Shown here: one piece after another, positions 9,083 through 18,292 of the stretch
Numbering within the stretch: the first letter of the stretch is position 1
Layout: every line of letters begins with the position of its first letter
Origin: Shewanella psychropiezotolerans
GTDB lineage: Bacteria > Pseudomonadota > Gammaproteobacteria > Enterobacterales > Shewanellaceae
Reading direction: 5' to 3'
Assembly (NCBI RefSeq): GCF_007197555.1
Contig: NZ_CP041614.1
Coordinates: 4,704,001 to 4,768,000, forward strand
Length of the DNA stretch: 64,000 nt
Notes under the pieces: generated by a model
The model's database searches: none
Told to the model about the DNA's origin: nothing
Seen by the model: only the letters and a program-made list of their open reading frames with translations
Program-made: the position numbers and the translations under genes

Positions 9083-9310
9083 ATGATAAATCTTAAAACT
9101 GTTTTTGTACTCGCTCTTCTTACAACTGCTACGAGTGTCAGTGCCGATGAATTCGCCATAGACACAATCGATCTTCACGCAACTATAGCCACAGATCTTG
9201 CTGAGGGCATGGAGATGATGCAGCAAAACCTGAATGAAGACATGACCAGTATGCTAATAGCCACAGATCAAGCAGCTGAAGCCACTGCGAATGTAACGCG
9301 TTCCGAGTAA
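9083..9310 (+). CDS. Small exported protein of unknown function
   Basis: A 75-residue protein. The N-terminus M-I-N-L-K-T-V-F-V-L-A-L-L-T-T-A-T-S-V-S-A is a clean signal peptide, likely cleaved after Ala21. The remaining ~54 residues are acidic, Ala- and Met-rich, and probably form one or two helices; there is no Cys. The start is supported by CGGAGGCG upstream and by a real terminator just downstream at 9353. I do not recognise a family. It diverges from gcvA, so it could share regulation with it. Confidence 0.75.
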   Translation: MINLKTVFVLALLTTATSVSADEFAIDTIDLHATIATDLAEGMEMMQQNLNEDMTSMLIATDQAAEATANVTRSE

Positions 9311-9352
9311 CACTTTTAAACCAAGCCAGGCATGAACTCTCTAGGTTCTAGA

Positions 9353-9389
9353 AGCCGCATAGCTTACTTCCAGCTAATGCGGCTTTTTT
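9353..9389 (+). terminator. Rho-independent terminator of the small exported protein gene
   Basis: Stem AGCCGCATAGCT with its complement (one bulged base), 7-base loop, then six T residues. The stem is preceded by a copy of the TCTAGGTTCTAGAA motif at 9339-9352. Confidence 0.85.
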
Positions 9390-9415
9390 GTGTCTGAAAG
9401 CAAGGCAATAACAAA

Positions 9416-9435
9416 CCGCATCTAATTAGATGCGG
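9416..9435 (-). terminator. Probable terminator of thiI
   Basis: A perfect 20-bp palindrome centred on TAATTA, followed on the minus strand by TTTGTT. It lies 90 bp past the thiI stop and faces the convergent terminator at 9353. Confidence 0.55.
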
Positions 9436-9526
9436 CTTGTGAGCTTAATTGTCAGTGACTTAAATATGGCGACTGAAACATGGGCTAAATGGCCCAGCCA
9501 CTTGATAACAATCCAGGCACTGGGGC

Positions 9527-10981
9527 TTATGGACGGTATACCTTTACGTTCTCATAGCCTTGCTCTTGAAGATAAAGCGCTTGCAGCTTACTCATCACAC
9601 CACGATCGCAATAGAGCAGATAGGTTTTATCCTTGGCTAAGTCGGCAAATTGTGTCGCTAACTTAAAGAAAGGAATAGTTTTAACTTCAACACCGTCCAC
9701 CTTGAGTGGATCACGCTCCTCCTCTTCCGGCGATCTGACATCTATGATCACTTCGCTGGAATCGACTGAATCAACGGTTTCAGTCTCCGCTATCTGAGCA
9801 TCCACGCTCTTGGCTATCTCGCGGATATCTATGATCACAGCCGCCTCGATAACACGATCGATAAGATCTTCAGAGAACTTGAGTTCTTCGGCTTCAATCT
9901 TGGCAAGTACAGCCTTCACTGTCGGTTTTTGTGAGATCACGCCGCAGTATTCAGGAATAGACTTAGCGAAATCTTCAGTACCTATCTCACGACTGATATC
10001 GATGATATCTTGCTTGTCCATGGCAATTAAGGGACGAAGAATGAGTTGCTCGGTACAACGGTCGATAACATTGAGGTTAGTCAAAGTTTGGCTGGACACT
10101 TGTCCCATGGCCTCACCAGTAACCAGGGCTTGAATCCCCATCTTATTGGCGACTTTAGTGGCTGCTCGCATCATCATACGCTTGAGGATAACGCCCATCT
10201 GACCGTTATCTATTCTTTCCAGTATTTCAGTCACCACAGGATCGAACGGCACAGAGATAAACTTTACCTTGTGCGACTCACCGTACTTCTGCCACAAATG
10301 ATAAGCCACTTGCTTAACGCCGATCTCATGTTGATCGCCACCTAGGTTAAAGAAACAGTAATGAGTTCTGGAGCCACGCTTGATAAACTGATAACTAGAG
10401 ACACCGGAATCGAAACCACCAGAAATAAGCGAAAGCACATCTTCCTGGGTCGCCATAGGGAAACCGCCCAGGCCAGGAATGCGCTTCACCACCAGATAAA
10501 GATTTTCTCTGTCGATCTCTAAGTTAATCGTCATATCGGGATTCTTGAGTTTAACGCCCTTAGCCTCGGTGAACTGGTTTAAGCCGCCACCCACATAACG
10601 TTCAACTTCAATTGACTTGAAATCATGATTACCCACACGTTTAGCGCGAACACAGAATGTCTTACCCGCGAGATCATCCTTATACAAGGCCAATGTCTGC
10701 TGGTAAATATCATCCATCGACTCGAATGTACTCTCATTGACCTGCAGAATATGGGCTATACCCGGAATGCAAGCTAAACGCTCCCCAAATGCTTCAATCA
10801 GATCGGGTCTATCGCTTGGTACCATCACCATGATCTTATCCCATTCGCGCTTAACCTTAGCCGTCTCATCGACTTTCTTAAGTACGTTACGGATATTGGT
10901 TTCAAGCATTTTGGTAAAACGCATTCTTACCGGTTTGCTTTTCATCATGATTTCAGGGAACAATTTTACGATAAATTTCAT
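9527..10981 (-). CDS. thiI: tRNA 4-thiouridine synthetase / thiazole sulfur carrier enzyme ThiI
   Basis: A 484-residue enzyme that adenylates U8 of tRNA and transfers sulfur; it also serves thiamine thiazole synthesis. An N-terminal ferredoxin-like/THUMP region (residues 1-165) precedes the PP-loop ATP pyrophosphatase motif S-G-G-F-D-S-G-V-S near residue 190. [11 protein letters not shown] contains the first redox Cys. A C-terminal rhodanese domain ends in [11 protein letters not shown] with the persulfide Cys. Having the rhodanese tail is typical of enteric and Shewanella ThiI. The start at 10981 has GGAAG upstream. The gene is single, with a 55-bp inverted repeat just upstream of it. Confidence 0.95.
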   Translation of the reverse strand: MKFIVKLFPEIMMKSKPVRMRFTKMLETNIRNVLKKVDETAKVKREWDKIMVMVPSDRPDLIEAFGERLACIPGIAHILQVNESTFESMDDIYQQTLALYKDDLAGKTFCVRAKRVGNHDFKSIEVERYVGGGLNQFTEAKGVKLKNPDMTINLEIDRENLYLVVKRIPGLGGFPMATQEDVLSLISGGFDSGVSSYQFIKRGSRTHYCFFNLGGDQHEIGVKQVAYHLWQKYGESHKVKFISVPFDPVVTEILERIDNGQMGVILKRMMMRAATKVANKMGIQALVTGEAMGQVSSQTLTNLNVIDRCTEQLILRPLIAMDKQDIIDISREIGTEDFAKSIPEYCGVISQKPTVKAVLAKIEAEELKFSEDLIDRVIEAAVIIDIREIAKSVDAQIAETETVDSVDSSEVIIDVRSPEEEERDPLKVDGVEVKTIPFFKLATQFADLAKDKTYLLYCDRGVMSKLQALYLQEQGYENVKVYRP

Positions 10982-11030
10982 CAGGGTCTTCCGGGGGATA
11001 AAGCCATTAAATAATATTGGGCGGTATTAT

Positions 11031-11085
11031 ACCAGTTCCATTAAGTAAGTGATCATTCAGCGATCATAAATTTAATGGAATTGGT
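11031..11085. repeat. 55-bp interspersed inverted repeat upstream of thiI
   Basis: Arms of 14 bp (ACCAGTTCCATTAA and its complement with one mismatch) frame a centre that itself holds GATCATT/GCGATCAT. The structure lies about 50 bp upstream of the thiI start. It resembles small intergenic palindromic repeats; copies elsewhere would have to be searched in the genome. Confidence 0.55.
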
Positions 11086-11209
11086 ATTACACCAGAAGCG
11101 AGGGAGATTGCCTATGTTGAATTCACAGTGTTTGCTAAGCGTAAAAGAGATAAAACCAGAGCGGTTAAAGAAAGAGTTGAAAGGGCGGAGTTAAAAAGAA
11201 ATAAGTAAA

Positions 11210-11233
11210 AAGGAAGTGCATCTGCACTTCCTT
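11210..11233 (-). terminator. Terminator of pomAB
   Basis: An 11-bp perfect stem with a 2-base centre (AAGGAAGTGCA and complement). On the minus strand it is followed by TTTTT. It lies about 40 bp past the pomB stop. Confidence 0.85.
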
Positions 11234-11271
11234 ATATTTAGTTTTTCGGCGGTGAACTTGGGCCAAGCTAC

Positions 11272-12249
11272 TTATTGCCCTACGAGTATCTCATCTGAGT
11301 ACTTGGGCTTTCCTTGCTCAATGGCTATTTCAACTCGACGATTTCGAGCCCGATTACTCGCCGAATTATTGTCAACTAACGGGTTTGAATTAGCCATGCC
11401 AACCACTTTCATCCTATTTTGGTCAAAGCCTCTCACTTTAATAAGCTCATGAGCGACGGCAACCGCACGCTTACTCGACAAGTCCCAGTTAGAGCTATAG
11501 AGCTCATTGCTGATATTCATGTCATCAGTGTAGCCCGACACAGTCACTATTCCAGGAATATCCCTGAGTAGCTCGCCAACCCTGCGAACCACAGGCTTAA
11601 ACCTAGGCTGTAAGAAGCCGGAGCCGGAAGAGAACGCCCCCTTCTCACGGATCCGAATGATTATCTGTTGCCCGAGAGACTCTATCTCAATTGCCCCATC
11701 AACAATCTCTTTATTGAGCTCTTGGGCCATCTTCTTCACTTGGTCGTTGATGTTTTCCTGAGCGGCAGCCTGTGCTTTGGACTCCTCCTCTGCCCTCGCC
11801 TTAGATTCCGACTCGGCCTTAGACTCGGCTTTGGCTTCGGCTTGCTCTTGCGCCGTCGCAGAAGCTTCACCACCACGTTGCTCACCACGTTGCTGCTGCA
11901 CACCACCGGCGCTGTCATCATCACCGGCTTGATATTCCAGTGTCGGCTCAGTCATCTCGTTGGTTTGCTGGTTAATTATCTCGATTGGAGTAGGTTCGGG
12001 GCGGCCAGGTCTGAACTCCAGAGCTATAACCGAGGTGCCCTTGGGAATATCTTTGACTTCAACTTTATTTTGCACCCCGAAGGCATATTTCATCGAGCCA
12101 GCAATCTGCTTGAACTTCATCACATCCATCTCAGAAAATGAAAGCAGGAGTACGAAGAAACACATCAGCAGTGACATCAGGTCGGCGAAGGTTGCCAACC
12201 ACAAGGGCGCGCCTGCTGGAGGACAGTCGCATTTAACCTTCTTAGCCAT
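11272..12249 (-). CDS. pomB: Sodium-driven flagellar stator protein PomB (MotB family)
   Basis: A 325-residue inner-membrane protein that, with PomA, forms the ion-conducting stator of a polar flagellum. The single membrane helix starts at P-L-W-L-A-T-F-A-D-L-M-S-L-L-M-C-F-F-V and carries the ion-binding Asp23. A long linker (about residues 110-175) is low-complexity, with repeated A-K-A-E-S-K-A-E-S units and a 12-bp tandem DNA repeat at 11871-11894. The C-terminal OmpA-like peptidoglycan-binding domain has V-S-G-Y-T-D-D-M and S-N-R-A-R-N-R-R-V-E-I. The PomB-like C-D-C-P-P start suggests sodium specificity. It lies 4 bp after pomA. Confidence 0.92.
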   Translation of the reverse strand: MAKKVKCDCPPAGAPLWLATFADLMSLLMCFFVLLLSFSEMDVMKFKQIAGSMKYAFGVQNKVEVKDIPKGTSVIALEFRPGRPEPTPIEIINQQTNEMTEPTLEYQAGDDDSAGGVQQQRGEQRGGEASATAQEQAEAKAESKAESESKARAEEESKAQAAAQENINDQVKKMAQELNKEIVDGAIEIESLGQQIIIRIREKGAFSSGSGFLQPRFKPVVRRVGELLRDIPGIVTVSGYTDDMNISNELYSSNWDLSSKRAVAVAHELIKVRGFDQNRMKVVGMANSNPLVDNNSASNRARNRRVEIAIEQGKPKYSDEILVGQ

Positions 12250-12253
12250 CCGG

Positions 12254-13021
12254 CTATTCCCCGTCCGTCGTATCTATCTGTCGCAGCTTCTCTGAAAGGT
12301 AGTTCTTTAAGAAACCTTCTATCACTCTGGGGTTTTGCCCATCTTGAATTGCGAGCACCGCATCCATGATCAGATTACGATTAAGCATCTCCTCATCCAT
12401 ACGCAGCCCCAGTTTCCCCGCAATAGGTATCGCAACCATGTTAGCGATCATCGCACCATAGAGCGTAGTTAACAACGCAATCGCCATCGCTGGGCCAATT
12501 GACTTAGGGTCATCCATATTCGACAACATACCCACTAGCCCTACCAAGGTGCCGATCATTCCCATGGCAGGGGCAACATCACCAATGGCCGTAAAAATAC
12601 TAATCCCCATTTTATGACGCTGCTCAGTGAGTGCGATATCCTTCTCTAACGCGTCTCGTACCACATCGCCGTCGTGTCCATCGACTAACATATCAACCGC
12701 TTTTTGCATAAAACTATTGTTAATTTCGGCTTCTTCCAAGGCTAAAAAACCACCTTTGCGGGCGGCATCTGCCATGGTCACAGATTGCTCGATAAGCTCA
12801 TCTGGCTTATCTATCTTAAATATAAATGCCTTAGCGCCAATTTTCACTGACCCCAAAAACTGCTTGAGGTTATATTTCATCATCACGACAAAAAACGTAC
12901 CGCATATTACAATTAACACAGAAGCGGTATCGATAAAAATACCAATACCACCACTCGTGGCCATAGCCCCAAGGATAAATCCAAATGCACCGATAAGGCC
13001 GATCAGGGTCGCTAAATCCAC
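12254..13021 (-). CDS. pomA: Sodium-driven flagellar stator protein PomA (MotA family)
   Basis: A 255-residue protein with four membrane helices. The N-terminus M-D-L-A-T-L-I-G-L-I-G-A-F-G is PomA-like. The cytoplasmic loop between helices 2 and 3 (residues ~70-150) holds the charged rotor-contacting residues. The pore-lining region reads G-D-V-A-P-A-M-G-M-I-G-T-L-V-G-L-V. Length equals that of Vibrio PomA rather than the longer proton-type MotA. First gene of a two-gene operon; it diverges from xseB across 340 bp. Confidence 0.92.
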   Translation of the reverse strand: MDLATLIGLIGAFGFILGAMATSGGIGIFIDTASVLIVICGTFFVVMMKYNLKQFLGSVKIGAKAFIFKIDKPDELIEQSVTMADAARKGGFLALEEAEINNSFMQKAVDMLVDGHDGDVVRDALEKDIALTEQRHKMGISIFTAIGDVAPAMGMIGTLVGLVGMLSNMDDPKSIGPAMAIALLTTLYGAMIANMVAIPIAGKLGLRMDEEMLNRNLIMDAVLAIQDGQNPRVIEGFLKNYLSEKLRQIDTTDGE

Positions 13022-13304
13022 AACTGCTCCTCAAATGAAACTGATTCCAGAGACATAGGCTCTGATCAGCATGAAATAGGTAAATGTTCAACATGAGGCC
13101 AATGTACTTAGACACACACGTATATTGAAAGTGATGTAATGAAAATCTGATTTTAACGATTATCAATTAAGCCATCATGGCAAAATAAATAATACCTTAC
13201 CTTCAATTATCGGACAGCTTACACGCAAGTTTAGCTTCAAATTCAATTTTTTATAAAAAAACCTCTAGAAAGCGTGCTATTGCACAAATTTAGGGCAGGC
13301 AGAT

Positions 13305-13333
13305 TTGACCCTTGCCGCTGGCTGCGATACCTT
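13305..13333 (+). promoter_or_regulatory. Candidate sigma-70 promoter of xseB-ispA-dxs
   Basis: TTGACC at 13305-13310 and TACCTT at 13328-13333 are separated by 17 bp and lie about 30 bp before the GTG start of xseB. The -35 is good and the -10 moderate. The remaining 13022-13300 between pomA and xseB is AT-rich with no gene seen. Confidence 0.45.
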
Positions 13334-13363
13334 GTCTCACGCTAATTTCTAGGAATCCTTGTC

Positions 13364-13603
13364 GTGGCTAAAAAACCTGAAAATCTCACTTTTGAAGAAT
13401 CCCTCACCGAACTCGAACGCATAGTTTCAGATCTTGAACAGGGAGATGTGTCACTCGACGATGCCCTAAAACAGTTTGAAAGAGGCATAAAGCTGGTTCG
13501 AAACAGTCAGGGAAAGCTGGAACAAGCCCAGCAAAAAGTGTCTATATTGATGCAAGAAGATGAAAAATCATCGCTGACCCCTTTTGATTCTGAGGGAGAA
13601 TAA
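13364..13603 (+). CDS. xseB: Exodeoxyribonuclease VII small subunit
   Basis: A 79-residue subunit of the XseA/XseB single-strand DNA exonuclease. The sequence L-T-F-E-E-S-L-T-E-L-E-R-I-V-S-D-L-E-Q-G is the family signature, followed by an amphipathic coiled coil (two helices to about residue 65). It starts with GTG. The stop TAA abuts the GTG start of ispA. The order xseB-ispA-dxs is a common gammaproteobacterial operon. Confidence 0.93.
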   Translation: MAKKPENLTFEESLTELERIVSDLEQGDVSLDDALKQFERGIKLVRNSQGKLEQAQQKVSILMQEDEKSSLTPFDSEGE

Positions 13604-14485
13604 GTGTTAGTCGATACGATCACTCGATACCAGCAACGTGTCGATAGCCAGCTAGAAAAGATCATTGATAGTCAAACTGTCACAGACCCTAAACTCCTTG
13701 CTGCGATTAAGCACGGCGCCTTACTCGGTGGCAAGCGTATACGACCTTTCTTGGTTTATGCCATCGGCGATATGCTCAGCATCCCACTGGAAAAGCTGGA
13801 TTCATGTGCCGCCGCTATCGAATGTGTTCACGCGTATTCTCTCATCCATGACGACCTCCCGGCCATGGATGATGATGCGCTCCGCCGCGGACAGCCTACG
13901 GTTCATGTAGCCTTCGATGAGGCCACGGCGATTCTGGCAGGCGATGCACTGCAAGCCCTTGCCTTTGAAGTCATGTGTGAGCCTATTAACGGAATAGCGC
14001 CTAGGCAAAATTTAGCCATGGTTCGCGCCTTAGCCAAGGCTTCAGGCTATTCGGGTATGTGTGGCGGCCAAGCCATGGATCTAAGTGCCACGAATAAACC
14101 AATAGACTTAGCGACGCTCACCCAACTGCACAAATTAAAAACCGGCGCCCTAATACGCTGCGCCGTTGAACTGCCTATGATTGCGGCGCAAGTATCCAAG
14201 GAAGAACAGACACTTCTAATGGAGTTTGCCGATGCCATAGGTTTAGCATTTCAGGTGCAAGACGATGTACTGGATATTATCTCTAGTACAGAAGAGCTCG
14301 GAAAACCACAAGGTTCTGATTGCGAATCAAACAAAAGTACCTACCCTCAACTACTCGGATTAGCAGGCGCACAGACTACAGCCAAGAGTTTGATTGAGGA
14401 TGCTCTATCAGCGCTGACCAAATTACCATACAATAGTCAGCTAATTGCCGAATTCGCCCGTTACATTATAGAGCGAAGAGTTTAA
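13604..14485 (+). CDS. ispA: Farnesyl diphosphate synthase IspA
   Basis: A 293-residue trans-prenyltransferase that joins IPP and DMAPP/GPP to make farnesyl diphosphate. Two Asp-rich motifs are present: H-D-D-L-P-A-M-D-D-D near residue 84 and Q-V-Q-D-D-V-L-D-I near residue 220. G-G-K-R-I-R-P-F near residue 44 binds IPP. Length is normal. It starts at GTG 13604 directly after the xseB stop and is followed 22 bp later by dxs, which supplies precursors through the DXP pathway. Confidence 0.95.
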   Translation: MLVDTITRYQQRVDSQLEKIIDSQTVTDPKLLAAIKHGALLGGKRIRPFLVYAIGDMLSIPLEKLDSCAAAIECVHAYSLIHDDLPAMDDDALRRGQPTVHVAFDEATAILAGDALQALAFEVMCEPINGIAPRQNLAMVRALAKASGYSGMCGGQAMDLSATNKPIDLATLTQLHKLKTGALIRCAVELPMIAAQVSKEEQTLLMEFADAIGLAFQVQDDVLDIISSTEELGKPQGSDCESNKSTYPQLLGLAGAQTTAKSLIEDALSALTKLPYNSQLIAEFARYIIERRV

Positions 14486-14506
14486 TAAAAGAGACAATGT
14501 ATCTCG

Positions 14507-16372
14507 ATGAGTTTGGATATTTCCCAATACCCTGTGCTTGCACAGGCTAATACCCCAGATGAGCTAAGACAGCTTCCTCAAGACTTGTTGCCACAATTGG
14601 CCGACGAGTTAAGAAGCTTTCTGCTGAAATCAGTTGGTAGATCAAGTGGTCACTTCGCTTCCGGACTAGGTACGGTTGAGCTCACAGTGGCCCTTCATTA
14701 CGTCTATAATACGCCGTTTGATCGTCTGATCTGGGATGTAGGCCACCAGGCTTACCCCCATAAAATCTTAACTGGACGCCGTGACAGGATGCATACCATA
14801 CGTCAAAAAGGGGGGATACATCCTTTCCCATGGCGTGAAGAGAGTGAGTACGATACCTTCAGCGTCGGTCACTCGGGTACATCGATCAGTGCTGCATTGG
14901 CTATGGCCGTTGCCGCAGAGAAAGAGCAGGCCGGACGAAAAGTCGTTTCAGTCATAGGTGATGGTGCCATGACCGGCGGAATGGTATTTGAAGCCATGAA
15001 CCACGCAGGCGATCTTCACAATGACATGCTGGTCGTGCTTAACGATAATGAGATGTCGATCTCAGAGAATGTGGGCGCACTCAATAATCATCTAGCCCAA
15101 CTCATGTCTGGTCGATTGTACACCACGATTAGAGAAGGCAGTAAGAAGGTACTCAAAGGCATGCCAGTCATCAAAGAGATGGCAAAGCGCACCGAGGAGC
15201 ACCTCAAGGGCATGGTTGTCCCAGGCACCATGTTTGAAGAGCTAGGGTTCAACTATATCGGCCCAATCGATGGCCACGATGTCGATGCTTTGGTCGAAAC
15301 GATGCGCAATATGCGTAATCTGTCCGGACCACAAATTTTACATATCATGACCAAAAAAGGTCGTGGTTATGAACCTGCAGAGAAAGACCCTATCGGCTGG
15401 CACGCCGTGCCCAAGTTCGATCCATCAACGTTCGAGAAGCCAGCATCTAAGCCTAGTCATCCGACCTTTTCACAAGTGTTTGGAAAATGGCTGTGTGATA
15501 TATCGGAGCAAGATGACAAGGTCCTTGGCATCACCCCCGCGATGCGCGAAGGCTCAGGCATGGTTGAATTTTCTCAGCGATTCCCCAAGCAGTATTTCGA
15601 TGCAGCTATCGCCGAGCAGCATGCCGTCACTCTCGCTGCAGGCTTTGCCTGTGAAGGGCTCAAGCCTGTCGTCGCTATCTATTCGACGTTCCTTCAGCGA
15701 GGTTACGACCAGCTGATACACGACGTTGCGTTGCAGAAACTCCCTGTGCTGTTTGCTATAGATCGTGGTGGCATAGTGGGGGCAGATGGCCCGACTCACC
15801 AGGGCGCCTTCGATCTGAGCTTTATGCGTGCCATACCCAACATGGTCATCATGGCGCCATCCGATGAAAATGAATGTCGTCAGATGCTCTACACAGGTTA
15901 CTGCTATAAAGACGGTCCTACTGCCGTGCGTTACCCTCGAGGAAGCGCCACGGGTGAGCCACAAGTCGAAGAGATGACAGCCCTGCCAATTGGCAAAGGT
16001 TTGATCAAACGACAAGGCACTAAAATTGCCATACTCAACTTCGGCACACTCTTAGACAGTAGCTTGGTCGCAGCCGAATCTCTCGATGCAACAGTCGCCG
16101 ATATGCGCTTCGTTAAACCCTTAGATGTTGAGCTGGTCAAACTGCTTAGCGAAAGCCATGATCTGCTTGTCACGGTAGAAGAGAATGCCATCATGGGCGG
16201 CGCAGGTTCCGGAGTATTAGAGGAACTGCAACAACTGAAACGTCCTATGCCTGTGTTGCAAATAGGCTTACCGGATGAGTTTATTAAGCATGGCGAGCAG
16301 AAAGAGATCTTGGCCGAACTTAGACTCGACAGTGCGGGAATTCTTGCACAAATAGAAGAGTATCTTAAATAA
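14507..16372 (+). CDS. dxs: 1-deoxy-D-xylulose-5-phosphate synthase
   Basis: A 621-residue thiamine-diphosphate enzyme that condenses pyruvate and glyceraldehyde-3-phosphate, the first step of the DXP isoprenoid pathway. The ThDP/Mg motif [18 protein letters not shown] to N-D-N-E-M-S-I lies at about residues 150-185. [10 protein letters not shown] and the transketolase-like [13 protein letters not shown] (catalytic Glu) follow, with the C-terminal domain at 490-621. Last gene of xseB-ispA-dxs, closed by a perfect 30-bp terminator palindrome. Confidence 0.97.
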   Translation: MSLDISQYPVLAQANTPDELRQLPQDLLPQLADELRSFLLKSVGRSSGHFASGLGTVELTVALHYVYNTPFDRLIWDVGHQAYPHKILTGRRDRMHTIRQKGGIHPFPWREESEYDTFSVGHSGTSISAALAMAVAAEKEQAGRKVVSVIGDGAMTGGMVFEAMNHAGDLHNDMLVVLNDNEMSISENVGALNNHLAQLMSGRLYTTIREGSKKVLKGMPVIKEMAKRTEEHLKGMVVPGTMFEELGFNYIGPIDGHDVDALVETMRNMRNLSGPQILHIMTKKGRGYEPAEKDPIGWHAVPKFDPSTFEKPASKPSHPTFSQVFGKWLCDISEQDDKVLGITPAMREGSGMVEFSQRFPKQYFDAAIAEQHAVTLAAGFACEGLKPVVAIYSTFLQRGYDQLIHDVALQKLPVLFAIDRGGIVGADGPTHQGAFDLSFMRAIPNMVIMAPSDENECRQMLYTGYCYKDGPTAVRYPRGSATGEPQVEEMTALPIGKGLIKRQGTKIAILNFGTLLDSSLVAAESLDATVADMRFVKPLDVELVKLLSESHDLLVTVEENAIMGGAGSGVLEELQQLKRPMPVLQIGLPDEFIKHGEQKEILAELRLDSAGILAQIEEYLK

Positions 16373-16389
16373 GCTTGATTGGTATCTTA

Positions 16390-16419
16390 AAAAAAGGACT
16401 GCAATTGCAGTCCTTTTTT
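16390..16419 (+). terminator. Terminator of the xseB-ispA-dxs operon
   Basis: A perfect 30-bp palindrome: a GC-rich 9-bp half-stem flanked by A6 on one side and T6 on the other. It starts 17 bp after the dxs stop. Symmetry means it can also work for minus-strand transcription. Confidence 0.92.
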
Positions 16420-16568
16420 GTGTCCGGAACACTTATGTATATTTCCCACGGAGGGATAGAAATATACTTTGTATATAGATATTCACTTATTAAGATAAGA
16501 GCTATCCCCGGAGACCATGAAAGGCCTAAGAGGGGATTTTTATACCTAGAACCTAGGAACTTCTGATA

Positions 16569-17198
16569 TTAAGCCTTCGTATCTACCGAACCACCGCCTT
16601 GAGACACCATCACCATAGCAGGGCGCAATAGACGCTCATTCAAGATGTAACCTTTCTGCATGACCATCATTACCGTATTCGCGGGGAATTCAGCGCTAGG
16701 CTGCATGCCGATAGCCTGGTGATGCTCTGGATTGAAAGCTTCACCTTGTGGGTCTACCACTTTCAGACCGAACTTATCCACGGTAGAGATAAAACTCTTG
16801 AGTGTCAGTTCAACGCCCTCATAGATAGCTTTAGTCTCTTCGGCTTCTGCGTCTGTTCCCTGAAGCGCACGCTCCATATTATCGATCACAGGAAGTAGCT
16901 CATTGGCAAACTTCTCCAGAGCGAACTTACGAGCTTTCTCAACATCTTGAGCTGCACGACGACGAATATTGGCCTCAGATGCTGCAGCGCGAGTCACTGA
17001 GTCTACCTGCTCCTCGACTTTAGCTTGAGACTCGGCTAGTGCCTGCTCTAACTCTTCAATACGAAAGTTGGCTTGGGTTAACTCATCCATCAAACCTGCT
17101 CCATCTGTGCCAGTTTCAGCTTCATCAGCAGTTAGAATTTCACCTTCTACCACAGTATCGACTTGTTCTTGTTCCGCTTTACTCGATTCGTTGCTCAT
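16569..17198 (-). CDS. grpE: Nucleotide exchange factor GrpE
   Basis: A 209-residue co-chaperone that releases ADP from DnaK. The acidic N-terminal ~45 residues are followed by a long coiled coil (about 45-110) and the C-terminal beta domain with the signature [17 protein letters not shown]. The ATG at 17198 has GGAGTAAG upstream. It is transcribed from a clear heat-shock promoter at 17297-17324 and is divergent from nadK, a conserved arrangement in gammaproteobacteria. Its 3' end faces dxs; a CCTAGAACCTAGG repeat lies just past the stop. Confidence 0.96.
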   Translation of the reverse strand: MSNESSKAEQEQVDTVVEGEILTADEAETGTDGAGLMDELTQANFRIEELEQALAESQAKVEEQVDSVTRAAASEANIRRRAAQDVEKARKFALEKFANELLPVIDNMERALQGTDAEAEETKAIYEGVELTLKSFISTVDKFGLKVVDPQGEAFNPEHHQAIGMQPSAEFPANTVMMVMQKGYILNERLLRPAMVMVSQGGGSVDTKA

Positions 17199-17296
17199 TC
17201 TTACTCCAGCTAAAATGCTTTGTTTCTGCTTGCTCTGGGCATATACTCAATTAACTTGAAAATGCTCGATCTCGCATACCAAGTTGTTTGAACATA

Positions 17297-17324
17297 TTAT
17301 GGGGATCAAATTACCGGATTCAAG
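17297..17324 (-). promoter_or_regulatory. Sigma-32 heat-shock promoter of grpE
   Basis: On the minus strand CTTGAA (17324-17319) and CCCCATAA (17304-17297) are separated by 14 bp. This is very close to the sigma-32 consensus CTTGAA-N13..17-CCCCATNT. It lies about 100 bp upstream of the grpE start. Confidence 0.85.
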
Positions 17325-17339
17325 GCCTAGCAGATAATT

Positions 17340-18218
17340 ATGCCTAAAACATTTCAAACTATCGGCCTAATTGGAAAGCCGAACCATCACGGCACCCATC
17401 TCACTCTGAAACGTTTACACCATTGGTTGTCTATGCAAGGCTTCGATATATTGGTGGAAGAAAGAGTCGCCGCCGAGGTTGGCCCTCAATGCGAATCAGT
17501 CGATCTACTCGAATTAGGTGAGCGATGTGACTTAGCCATCGTCGTTGGCGGTGATGGTAATATGTTAGGTGCCGCTCGAGTACTTGCCAGATTCGACATA
17601 GGTGTTATCGGTGTCAACCGAGGTAACCTGGGGTTTCTGACTGACCTTCCTCCCGATTCTTTCGAGAACGCCTTGGGCGAAGTGCTCAATGGCAGTTTCG
17701 AAACTGAATTTCGTTTCTTGCTCGAAGCCGAGGTTCATCGCCATGGCCATATGAAGTCCAGTAATACAGCCGTCAACGAGGCGGTACTGCATCCAGGCAA
17801 AGTCGCTCATATGATAGAATTTGAGGTCTATATCGATGATGTCTTCATGTACAGTCAACGCGCCGATGGCATGATAGTGTCGACACCGACTGGCTCGACC
17901 GCCTATTCGCTTTCTGCTGGCGGAGCCATACTGACACCCAATCTCGAAGCCTTGATATTAGTGCCCATGTTTCCCCACACGCTCTCTTGCCGCCCCATAG
18001 TGGTCGATGCTTGTAGCAAGATTAAGTTAGTTGTCTCACCCGACAATGGTGATAATTTGGAGGTGAGCTGTGATGGACACGTCGCCTTACCTGTCCTTCC
18101 CGGTGACGAGATATTGATCAAGCGCAGTCATGAGCGACTCAGGCTAATCCACCCCAAGGGCCATAACTACTTCCACGTGCTAAGAAGCAAGTTAGGCTGG
18201 GGAAGTAAACTCTTCTAG
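17340..18218 (+). CDS. nadK: NAD kinase
   Basis: A 292-residue ATP-dependent kinase that makes NADP. The motif [10 protein letters not shown] is at residues 68-77 with the catalytic Asp72. [10 protein letters not shown] and the later [14 protein letters not shown] complete the family signature. Length is standard. In many relatives recN follows; here a minus-strand TPR-TonB gene does. Confidence 0.96.
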   Translation: MPKTFQTIGLIGKPNHHGTHLTLKRLHHWLSMQGFDILVEERVAAEVGPQCESVDLLELGERCDLAIVVGGDGNMLGAARVLARFDIGVIGVNRGNLGFLTDLPPDSFENALGEVLNGSFETEFRFLLEAEVHRHGHMKSSNTAVNEAVLHPGKVAHMIEFEVYIDDVFMYSQRADGMIVSTPTGSTAYSLSAGGAILTPNLEALILVPMFPHTLSCRPIVVDACSKIKLVVSPDNGDNLEVSCDGHVALPVLPGDEILIKRSHERLRLIHPKGHNYFHVLRSKLGWGSKLF

Positions 18219-18241
18219 CGATTAGTTATCAGACATATCAG

Positions 18242-18275
18242 AAATGGCCTCGAATTACTCGCGGCCATTTTTTTA
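18242..18275 (+). terminator. Terminator of nadK
   Basis: An 8-bp stem AAATGGCC with its complement, a 13-base loop and a run of seven or more T. Confidence 0.85.
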
Positions 18276-18292
18276 TTTTATTGCAAAGTAAG

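Noticed and set aside
11053..11208. Coding-like stretch upstream of the pomB end, residues such as V-E-F-T-V-F-A-K-R-K-R-D-K
   Set aside because: Open for about 50 codons and Lys/Arg rich, but no start codon or ribosome site and it overlaps the 55-bp inverted repeat; at most a gene remnant.
11668..12141. 157-codon plus-strand frame
   Set aside because: Shadow of the repetitive pomB linker on the opposite strand.
16375..16566. 63-codon plus-strand frame after dxs
   Set aside because: It starts inside the dxs terminator and has no ribosome site or recognisable features.
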